The notes under the pieces were generated by a model, which was given only the letters and a program-made list of their open reading frames with translations, was not told the origin of the DNA and ran no database searches. From NCBI RefSeq assembly GCF_963855985.1, contig NC_087109.1, forward strand, positions 9,382,001 to 9,446,000: DNA of 64,000 nucleotides. Direction: 5' to 3'. How positions within the stretch are numbered: position 1 is the first letter of the stretch; each line of letters opens with the position of its first letter. The position numbers were made by a program, and so were the translations under genes. Shown here in pieces: positions 56,051 to 64,000 of the stretch. The DNA is from Ostrinia nubilalis. Its lineage: Eukaryota > Arthropoda > Insecta > Lepidoptera > Crambidae.

Positions 56051-56340
56051 TTAAGTATGAGTAGGGGAGACCGAGGAGAGTTGTGTGTGAGTCTTATTTT
56101 AAAAGGATGCCAACGTTTCAACTTCACCTTGTAACGTAAATACGTTCTATTCTACACCAACATAACTTACTCTAATTCAGCTCACCAATAGAGCGAACTC
56201 TGACCTTACCTTTGCAAATAAGCGAACTCTGCAGAACCTCCTTTGTTATCTTACCAAGTTATTTGATAACCCTGCAAAATATGGGGCACCCATGTTCACA
56301 TGAACCTAAAATTTTGGGTACATTATAACGGTATCGTTTA

Positions 56341-57129
56341 GGCTCGGTTTCCACTAAGGCAGAGCGGAGCAGAGAAGTGTGAATAACTAGATTGCATTAT
56401 TTCCACATCTCTCCGCTCAGATAAGTGGAAATGGATCGCGCGGAGAAGAGAGAAGTGTCGCGCGGACTTTTTTTTCTATAGAATTTGACAGCGGCGGCAG
56501 CGCGAAGCGGAGCGGAGCTGTGCGGAACGGAGTGTGTTTTCCTTTCATAAACAGCAATAAACTGACAGCTAAGCACAGCACACATATCCTCTCGTCTCCG
56601 CTCTTCTCCGCTCCTCTTTAGTGGAAATAGCTTGCCAGCTTTGCCGCACATCATCTCTCGTCTCCGCTCCGCTTTGGTGGAAATAGCCTGCCAGCTTCGC
56701 CATACATTTCTAGTCTCCGCTCTTCTCCGCTCCGCTTTGGTGGAAATAACCTGCTTTGCCACACATCTCCTCTCGTCTCCGCTCCGCTTTGTTGGAAATA
56801 TCTTGCTTTGCCGCACGTCTCCGCTCCGCTCCGCTTTGGTGGAAATAGGCTACCAGCTTCGCCTCACGTCTCTCGTCTCCGCTCCGCTTCGTTGGAAATA
56901 AACTGCTTTGCACATCTCCTCTCGTCTCCGCTCTTATCCGCTCCGCTTAGGTGGAAATAGTTTTCCAGCTTCACCGCATATCTCCTTTTGTCTCCGCTCT
57001 TCTCCGCTCCGCTTTGGTGGAAATAGCCTGCTTCGCCGCACATCTCCTCTCGTCTCCGCTCCGCTTTGTTGGAAATATCCTGCTTTGCCGCACGTCTCCG
57101 CTCCGCTCCGCTTCGGTGGAAACCGGCCC
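56341..57129. mobile_element. PIF/Harbinger-type element of the GGTTTCCACT family, expanded by tandem repeats
   Basis: The ends GGCTCGGTTTCCACT and GGTGGAAACCGGCCC match the element at 47172-47603. TTA lies on the left and TAA on the right. The interior is inflated to 789 bp by tandem repeats. Open frames here (for example 56397-56816 minus) are by-products of the repeats. Confidence 0.8.
56585..57125 (+). repeat. Satellite-like tandem repeats, gctccgctttggtggaaata core
   Basis: About eight units of roughly 55-95 bp contain ctccgctccgctttggtgga followed by cctgc and cacatctcctctcgtctccg. Each unit includes a copy of the element's own end (TIR-like ggtggaaa), so the array looks like repeated duplication of the terminus. 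Confidence 0.88.
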
Positions 57130-57657
57130 TAACGCTATCGTTTATCTTACAAAGGTACCGCCACAAATCTCGCAAGGTCGGTGTGGAAACCCTATTATGT
57201 TCTGCACAATGGATAGTCCTGCGAGACTGTGAAATACTAGGTTATTTCGCTGTTATTTTGTCACTTGATATCTTTTGATAACATCTTTCTTGTTAGCAGT
57301 GGAATTACTGTGGCAAAAATGGAAGGAAAATAATGCCGTATCAACTAGATGAAGTCAAAAGTTATTTGGGTATTAGGGCTCTTCCCCACTGAGACATCCC
57401 GTTTATTGCGAGAACTATTTTTTGCAGGATCCCGTTTTGCTATATGTTTTAATATTAACATTCACACGAACATCCCGTTTGCAATGTCCCGCAAAAAACA
57501 AATCCGTTCGAATCTGGAACTCGATCAAGCACACTTATGTGTTCACACGACAGTCAAAAATTCGGGATGCTGAAAACAGTTCCTGCAAAAAACGGGATGT
57601 ATCTATGGGACAGAGCACTAACGTCAACATCCGTGTGGCATCTCTCTTATAAACTAA

Positions 57658-57764
57658 GGCTGAGTTGCATCATCAAAATTTGACCGTATTTTTAACGATA
57701 ACCGGTGTTTTTGTACGGATTTTTGACATTTGTCAAAGTTAATGTAAGGTGGTGCAACTCAGCC
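57658..57764. mobile_element. PIF/Harbinger-type MITE, same family (copy 5)
   Basis: This 107-bp copy has exact TAA duplications and ends GGCTGAGTTGCATCA and TGGTGCAACTCAGCC. It is slightly deleted in the middle compared with copies 2 and 4. Confidence 0.9.
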
Positions 57765-58075
57765 TAAGTGTCAGGAAATATTAAACAAGTAGAAAAGGCC
57801 CCAAAAATTGATTTCGTTGGTTACTCTGATAACGTCAGCATACACGACACTCTATGACGTATCCACATTTAAAAGTATAATAAATGGACGCGCCGAAGAC
57901 GACAAATTGATGACAGGATGATGGATGGACGAGCCTTCAGCACTTTGTCAGGGTATTTATACTAGCTGATGCCCGCGGGTTCGGTCGGCCTAAACACAAT
58001 TTTACTTTCAATCAACCACAATACGAAATCGTGAGCTCCCTACATACTTAAGCGGGGTGAGAGATGTGATACTGA

Positions 58076-58140
58076 ACAAAGGATGGACGACCTCATAAAG
58101 GTAGCAGAAAGGCGCTGGATGCAGGCCCTCCAACCGGTCC
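58076..58140 (+). mobile_element. RTE fragment next to a SINE
   Basis: ggatggacgacctcataaag and aaggcgctggatgcaggccc, stopping just before the SINE head at 58148. Confidence 0.75.
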
Positions 58141-58147
58141 TCTCACC

Positions 58148-58475
58148 GCCTCTGTGGTCTAGTGGTAAGACCATCTGCTTCAGTCAGACGCAGAGATCCC
58201 GGATTCGATTTCCAGTGGGGCAGATTTTTCTGTTCGGTTTGGTTGGTGGTAGGGCTTGTTCAAAGTCCGCCTGGCTAGCTACCACCATCTTGCGTAAGTC
58301 TGTCGCCATAAAAACATTGTTAACAGCATTGTTGTGTTCCGGCAATTAGAGGTAAGATAGGCAGTTCCTCCGTGGTTGAGGATTCCGGGTGAAGCTCGTT
58401 TCCACCTTCGGCCTGATCATCACTTACCATCAGGTGAGATACAGGCCAAGAGCTTCCTCGTTGTGGATAAAAAAA
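58148..58475 (+). mobile_element. tRNA-derived SINE, family A (full-length copy)
   Basis: The head gcctctgtggtctagtggta plus ggattcgatttcc gives pol III A and B boxes. The body contains ccaccttcggcctgatcatc, and it ends gttgtggataaaaaaataaa. It follows an RTE fragment at 58076-58140. Confidence 0.88.
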
Positions 58476-58796
58476 TAAAAAACGTCGCTGTGGGCGAGTA
58501 ATTTTTATTAATTAGGAACTTTTTTCACATTATAGGAACCTTAACGATTGATGATTTACTTTATTTAATTTTTATTAAAATCAACAAACTAAGTGGTGAA
58601 GCTCGTACATTGCCCTCCATCCATCAAACCTGCCTCGATCAATTTGTTGACTCCGACAGATTCATTAATTACGCCTAAACATGGGCCTGTAATAGTATGT
58701 TAATGGGAAATATTGGGTTTTGACATAGCAATTTACTATGACGACAGTTTAGTAAACACTTAAATAATAGTTATTTTCCACAATAAATCTACATAG

Positions 58797-59060
58797 TCGG
58801 CCGTTTGGTGTAGTGGTTCTAAAACGGACTACTATGCCGAGAGGTCCCGGGTTCGATTCCCGGCCGGGCAGAAATTGAAATGATGAATTTTAATTTCTGT
58901 GACGGGTCTGGTTGTTTACTATGTATAATATGTATGTATTTAAAAAGTATATATATATGTAGTATATCCGTTAAACTAGCACCCATAACACAAGCATATT
59001 AATTGCTTACTTTGGGGCTAGATAGCGCTGTGTGAAATTGTCAAAAGATATTTATTTATA
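58797..59060 (+). mobile_element. tRNA-derived SINE, family B (copy 1)
   Basis: The head resembles a tRNA, with an A box tggtgtagtgg and a B box ggttcgattcc, the internal RNA polymerase III promoter. A body with cgggtctgg and gatagcgctgtgtgaaattg follows, then an A/T-rich tail. Confidence 0.9.
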
Positions 59061-59249
59061 GTTGAAAGTATGACATATTTTTTCAAGTGGGCCGACGAAA
59101 TTAGTAAAGATTTCATAAGTGAGTTAAATTATAATGTGTTTTAAAAAAAAACTATTTGTAAATAATTAAACATCCATATGTGTATTAAAGTAGGTACTCA
59201 CTGAAAATCGTAATAATACAAGAGTTTTTAAAATATCAGCGAGAGCATT

Positions 59250-59440
59250 TGGCACGTGAGAATTAATTTACCTATCTCTATCTCACGGAAGACCAGTTTC
59301 TTGACATGCCCTTACGAGCATGTCAGGATAAATATTGACACAGTGGCCCACTATTTTCTATATTCGTTTTGTGTTGTTATTGTATATAATTTGTGCTTAC
59401 TGTGTTCAATAAAGTCTATTTCTTTCTTTCTTTCTTATTC
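59250..59440 (+). mobile_element. Possible LINE 3' end with TTTC tail
   Basis: Non-coding sequence ends with caataaagtctatttctttc, a polyadenylation-like signal directly before a (TTTC)n run. Confidence 0.5.
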
Positions 59441-59924
59441 TTATAAAATTAAAATTTTCGCCATGTTTACCTGATCTTCGTAGTAAGTGATTAGTGGCTC
59501 AGCAAGCGTAAGGTTATCGAGCAGTCTATATTTTCCGATGTACACTATAATAATATGCTTGTCCTGTGATTGACTGGCAGACAATGCCACCCTGCATCAA
59601 GTCCAACACTGTACATTACTTACTACGTACAAAAGTTTAAATAAATAAATTATTGTAATCAATCCCTATTATTTCAACTACAATGTACAAGACCGTGGTT
59701 CAAGTGTACTATCGCCTTAGCAATACCTTTCTCCGCGCAAAAACTCGGAAACGCTGCAGGAACGAACAATGAACATGGCGGGCACGCGATCCGTGACTGC
59801 AGTGCAACGGTTCCGATGATGCAGTAAACGCCTAGTTCATTCAAAACAACTCTGCTAACAGCCTTTGGTTGGATAGTTGACCCCATTAAAAATAATTATG
59901 CAATTTAATATTTTTAACTATGTA
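59441..59924. other. Non-coding stretch with one unexplained frame
   Basis: A minus frame of 70 codons (59674-59886, MGSTIQPKAVSRVVLNELGV...) is GC-richer than its surroundings and cysteine-containing. It has no domain I know and no clear splice sites, so I do not call it a gene. Confidence 0.4.
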
Positions 59925-60012
59925 TGTGGTGGCCTGGATACGGACAGCGCAGGACCGGTCCTTGGGGTAGACCTTTGTCCAGCGGTGGACGTCATTCGGC
60001 TGAAACGAACGA
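59925..60012 (+). mobile_element. RTE 3' end, plus orientation
   Basis: gcgcaggaccggtccttggg, tgtccagcggtggacgtcat and ggctgaaacgaacgaa. Confidence 0.78.
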
Positions 60013-60422
60013 ATTAAATCTAATAGTTTCAAGACACATCTTTTTCTTAAAATATTTCATCCTATCCCTGAAATCTGAATGTGAAATTCATAGTTCATTG
60101 AATCAATTTTCAAACTGGTGACGTCATAGGCCTTTGCCTCAATAACTTTGTATAGCTTAACTATATTCTCCTCTGTGTAACAAAATAAGTGAAATATCCA
60201 GTTCCAAAGAAAATAGCTTCATACTTTTGTAGCGAGCAACAAAATAATATCTTCCATCCTAAAAATGTTGATGCTCCAAAATGAGAATACCTTGACATGG
60301 ACTATAAAATTTTAACTCCCATCTAGAAAATGCTGAGTACAGTCAGTGGAACGAAGTGCACGCCAACTGCACTAGCAATTTTGCTGTCACGAATAGTTTG
60401 TGTTACATGGCAGGCTTGAATC

Positions 60423-60660
60423 AGAGTAAATACAAATGAGTAGGTCATCTTCATAGAAACGCACCGAGCGCGGTTTGTATGTGAGCGCGCGCCAATACGT
60501 ATGCGGCGCGCACGCACACACTGACAAAATTCGGTGCAACTCACCGCTAATTTTTTTTCAGTGTGTGCGTGCGCGCCTCATACATACGTATTGGCGCGCT
60601 CACATACAAACCGCGCCCGAGCGTTTCTATGAAGATGACCTACTCATTTGTATTTACTCT
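60423..60660. mobile_element. Mutator-like MITE with 9-bp target duplication
   Basis: This 238-bp element is flanked by exact 9-bp copies of GCTTGAATC (60414-60422 and 60661-60669). Its inverted arms are each about 103 bp, starting AGAGTAAATACAAATGAG, and include a GC-rich, CpG-dense segment. Long inverted ends with a 9-bp duplication are the hallmark of Mutator-like elements. No gene is present. Confidence 0.82.
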
Positions 60661-60784
60661 GCTTGAATCGACCTGATGGACTGAAAATACATGACATGTT
60701 AAGAAGTGATGACAGAATATCGACTTGCTAAGTCTGACATAGTTGTTGTAACAAACCTATGTTTTACCGCGTTTAAATAGAAGA

Positions 60785-60875
60785 GGTTACAATTACTTCC
60801 ACCTTTGGTTTGATCATCACTTTCCATCAAGTGAGATGTAAGCTAAGAGTTGATTTCGTTGTGGATTTAAAAAAA
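60785..60875 (+). mobile_element. SINE family A 3' end, abutting the truncated LINE
   Basis: cttccacctttggtttgatc, ccatcaagtgagatg and gttgtggatttaaaaaaaaa end exactly where the LINE reverse-transcriptase frame begins. Confidence 0.74.
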
Positions 60876-61983
60876 AACCTTTTTTGCACAGCTTATAAAA
60901 TCTACAAATACTATCTTACTACAAAAGATTGCTTACAATGGAATACGTGGAAATCTGCTTCGCTGGTTCCTGTCATATATTGAGAATAGAACTCAGAAAG
61001 TGGTAATAAATGGTTACTCCTCTAATCAGCTGAATGTCACGTCTGGAGTGGCTCAAGGCTCAATCCTAGGACCATTTTTGTTTGTTTTGTTTGTAAATGA
61101 CATAGATATGTGCTTCAGAAATTCTCAATTTGTACTCTACGCTGACGACCTCAAGGTTTATAGGAGAATTGAATCCATACGTGACTGCGAAAAGCTTCAA
61201 GAGGACTTGGACCGTCTGTCTGCGTACTGTGATAGTAATAAGCTGCACCTAAGTCTCGCTAAATGCAAAACCATAACCTTTACAAAAAAAAGGTCAACCA
61301 TCAACTTTAACTATCAATTGTGTTACACTGGCCTAGAAAATGTTTCTATTATAAAGGATCTAGGCCTGCTTATCGATTCTAAGCTACATTTTGATGTTCA
61401 TATTTCTACTGTTGTGAGTAAGGCATTCCAGATGTTTGGCTTTGTTGTAAGAGCTAGCAGTAACTTTAAAAAGGCATCAACCTATCTTCTTTTATATAAA
61501 TCACTGGTCAGGTCTCAGTTGGAATATGCAAGTGTCATCTGGAACCCTCTCTACGCTAAATATGTAGATCAGTTAGAACATGTGCAACGCAAATTCCTTA
61601 AAACTACTAATTACAAATGTTTTCATGCGAAGTCCTCTTATGAAGTACTGTTGCAGAAGTTCTCACTCGCGTCGCTCGAGGCTAGGAGACATTCTTTAGA
61701 CCAAGGTGTATTGTTTAATATTTGTCAAAATAAACTTGACTGTAATGAACTAACTAATCAATTGCATTATCGCGTCCCTAGCCGGTCTCAACGTATCCGT
61801 GACACTCATGTACATCGTTTATTTATGCCCAGATCATGTCGAACTAATGCCGGAAAGCGTGCCCCACTTCATCGTCTTATGGAGTCATACAATACATATT
61901 TTACAGATATAGATTTGTTTAAACTTGCGCCAATGGCTTTTAAAAAGGAAGTACGTCTTAAATTGGAGGAATTTATGTCTTAA
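60871..61983 (+). pseudogene. 5'-truncated non-LTR retrotransposon reverse transcriptase
   Basis: An open frame runs from just after a stop at 60868-60870 to TAA at 61981-61983. The GTG at 61000 is not a real start: coding sequence continues upstream as LLQKIAYNGIRGNLLRWFLS. Reverse-transcriptase motifs follow in order: VTSGVAQGSILGPFLF, the catalytic YADD box with LHLSLAKCKT after it, and a thumb/C-terminal region (VRSQLEYASVIWNPLY). This arrangement is typical of the Jockey/CR1 group; I cannot fix the clade. The endonuclease and the first part of the polymerase domain are missing, so it is a dead 5'-truncated copy. The surviving frame has no stop, which argues for a fairly recent insertion. 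It abuts the 3' end of a SINE copy at 60785-60875. Confidence 0.92.
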
Positions 61984-62459
61984 TTTAATATACTTAGCTA
62001 CCTGAATTAAACCTAAGGATTGTAAAATTTATAATTTTATAATTTTGTTAAATTTAGTACTCAGATTTTGAACAGTAAACTTAGTGGATTTTCAATAGTA
62101 AAACTGATAGATCTCATTTAATTAAATTAAATTCATTGTTTAAATCAGAATATTGTTATAAAATATTATTATGCTGTGTTAACTGTCTGACTGTTTATAT
62201 AAATAACTCTGTTCACTTGGAAAATTCCAATTTAAATGATTTGTGGGAATGAATAGAGGTATCCGTGGCCGTGGGCTCCACTGATTGTTCTGTTCATTTC
62301 CATAGATCAGCTAGTGGTGCAAAGAGGCAAAGCATGTTTGTAAGATGGGGATAGCGGTGCGGGTTGTACAATAACTAAATGTCGATGTATAACTTTACTG
62401 CATATCTAAATTGTACAATTGTTTGTTTCCTAAATAAAATAAAATAAAATAAAATAAAA
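61984..62459 (+). mobile_element. 3' untranslated region and AAATA-type tail of the LINE copy
   Basis: After the reverse-transcriptase stop, about 450 bp of non-coding sequence ends in repeated TAAAA/AAATA units (62431-62459). Such a short tandem tail marks LINE 3' ends. A Tc1-type MITE begins immediately after it. Confidence 0.75.
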
Positions 62460-62461
62460 TA

Positions 62462-62668
62462 CAGTAGGCGCGAGAGTTCATGTCCATCCTGAGGAATGCG
62501 GTAGTGCTGTTACCTAACTAATTATGCTAATGTCGATATCGATAATTATTACCAATTAAGTAGGTCAACCTTATCTACTTATTCCATATTTTTTGCAACT
62601 TATAAGTAAGTATAAGTAAATAAGTAAGTAAGTAAGGCCCCGATGGACATGAACTCGCGCGCCTACTG
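62462..62668. mobile_element. Tc1/mariner-type MITE at the end of a LINE tail
   Basis: This 207-bp element has 26-bp inverted ends starting CAGTAGGCGCG, with one mismatch, and is flanked by TA on both sides (62460-62461, 62669-62670). The interior holds AAGT microsatellite sequence and no gene. Confidence 0.85.
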
Positions 62669-63068
62669 TAAACGATTAGGAACCTAATTAAGTATTTTTT
62701 TTCAATTGGTTTGTTTTCTTAAACCTCTGATCTAAATTTTGAAAGGTCCAACCACATTTTTCATAAAGAAAAGACGAAAAAATTCACTCACATCCACAAC
62801 TCAACCATTCGTTTTTAAATGAAATAAAAAGGATAATTTATTGGCGCATTACACTGGATATTATCGTAATTAATCTTGTAAATCGCACATGAAAGTTGGT
62901 AACGACAAGTAGGTATATTATCTACCAGAAGAATCGCTATGTAATAAACATCCTGTATGTCGATAAAATTATAAGAAAGCCATTAGATTAATAACTTTCA
63001 CTCTTTCTCTCTATTTACCTAAAGATGCGTTTATATGTGCAATTGAAATTGCTCAATCTAAAATTATA

Positions 63069-63333
63069 CAGGGTGTTAGGTAAATGGGTATATGAGCCGA
63101 CACTAGCCCATGTTAACATAGGGATACAAATGGTATGGTGAAGTCAGAAATTTGACATCATCATTTTATTTTTTTTTAATTTTCATACAAAATAAATTTT
63201 ATGAAATCCGATTTGTATGAAAATTAAAATAATTAAAATGAAGATATCAATTTTCTGACTTCACCATACCATTTATATAGCCATGTTAACATGGGCTAGT
63301 GTCGGCTCATATACCCATTTACCTAACACCCTG
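63069..63333. mobile_element. Palindromic TA-target MITE, CAGGGTGTTAGG family (copy 2)
   Basis: This 265-bp copy is nearly identical to the one at 19210-19464, in the same orientation, with TA on both sides. It differs mainly by a longer T-run in the left arm. Confidence 0.93.
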
Positions 63334-63791
63334 TAGAAAGATTTGATTGAATTAAAGAAAGAAATTGAATAGCCGGAACTACTGGACCGATTCGAAAAAT
63401 TTCTTTCAACATTAGACTCCTTCTTTATTTCTGATGAACAAAGGCGGTTCGAAATTCGCCGGTAGAGCTAGCAGTGTAATTTTGTTTAAATACCTATCTC
63501 ATCTTTACGCACTCTATTTTGATTACTTCTATGGAAAAGTTGATTTTATTTTAAGATTTTGCCTTCCTTCTCTTGGAAAATATTGTTGAATTTGAGTAGT
63601 GCAATCAATCCTTTTTGTTTGATCCATACTTAAACCGACAACCTCTATAAAAATAGCAAAAGGTTCACCCTAAGTTCTGCCAATATTGGTACAAAATCAT
63701 ATTATTATACATATTGGACTAAATTGATTAATAAATAAACAAAAGAATATGAAAAATTGCACATTCAACCGCATCTTTAGACTGTCTAGAG

Positions 63792-63979
63792 CAGGGGTGG
63801 CCAACCGCTCGATCGCGACTATTAGTCCAGTCGATCGTGGCAAGACAAAAAATACTATATGATTGTGTACTAAACTATGCTGTTTCATTTAAGATTTCAA
63901 GAAGTATGTAAGTGATAGATCGCCCAGGGTTTCGTTAGTAAACAGTAAATCTTATGTCTAATCAAGTTGGTCACCCCTG
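63792..63979. mobile_element. hAT-type MITE
   Basis: This 188-bp element has ends CAGGGGTGGCCAAC and, on the complement, CAGGGGTGACCAAC. Exact 8-bp duplications GTCTAGAG lie at 63784-63791 and 63980-63987. The end sequence and 8-bp duplication fit the hAT superfamily. Confidence 0.92.
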
Positions 63980-64000
63980 GTCTAGAGTCTAGACTCTAGA

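Noticed and set aside
56397..57278. Several overlapping frames rich in SGAERRR or its complement
   Set aside because: They follow the tandem repeat on both strands; repeats without stops keep all frames open.
59674..59886. 70-codon minus-strand frame as a host exon
   Set aside because: No recognisable domain, no convincing acceptor or donor in phase, and no link to the WAP gene.

Overview
The window is AT-rich eukaryotic DNA that looks like a lepidopteran (moth or butterfly) nuclear genome. The evidence is its repeat content: Helitrons whose ends read CTAG next to a CCGCGGGCG-type hairpin, RTE-type LINE 3' ends with TGATGA or AACG tails, several tRNA-headed SINEs, PIF/Harbinger-, Tc1/mariner- and hAT-type MITEs, and a piggyBac element at TTAA. 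There are no bacterial operons, CRISPR arrays or viral genes. Most long open frames are chance frames or lie inside repeats.

Host gene (about 8.4-10.1 kb, minus strand). Two spliced exons, 9941-10104 and 8469-8571, join in phase. They encode an acidic linker followed by a complete eight-cysteine WAP (four-disulfide core) domain of a probably secreted protein. The intron between them appears to start with a non-canonical GC donor. The remaining exons were not found. The 53.9 kb to the right is therefore a very large intron or upstream flanking DNA, and the next downstream exon lies left of 8469, probably outside the window.

Mobile elements. Two elements are protein-coding. One is a complete piggyBac element (39039-41558) with an intact 570-residue transposase, perfect 17-bp inverted repeats and TTAA duplications. 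The other is the 5'-truncated 3' part of a non-LTR retrotransposon with a reverse-transcriptase frame (60871-61983) and an AAATA-type tail. Three larger structures stand out. A Helitron (11433-13842) is split by a 1.6-kb Tc1-like fold-back element made of two head-to-head transposase 5' halves. A second fold-back (51864-53295) carries a 106-codon open frame in each arm. A 1.7-kb element (36363-38084) has identical 99-bp inverted ends around a GC-rich, CpG-rich core.

Small elements. 8.6-34 kb is a mixture of SINEs, Helitron fragments, RTE ends and MITEs, often nested. 42-63 kb is dominated by MITEs, including five copies of one 107-173-bp TWA-target family, hAT MITEs with exact 8-bp duplications, a 238-bp element with 9-bp duplications, and a satellite-like expansion at 56.3-57.1 kb. 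Many terminal repeats and target duplications can be read to the base, so the order of several nested insertions can be reconstructed. All assignments come from reading the sequence; no database search was possible.
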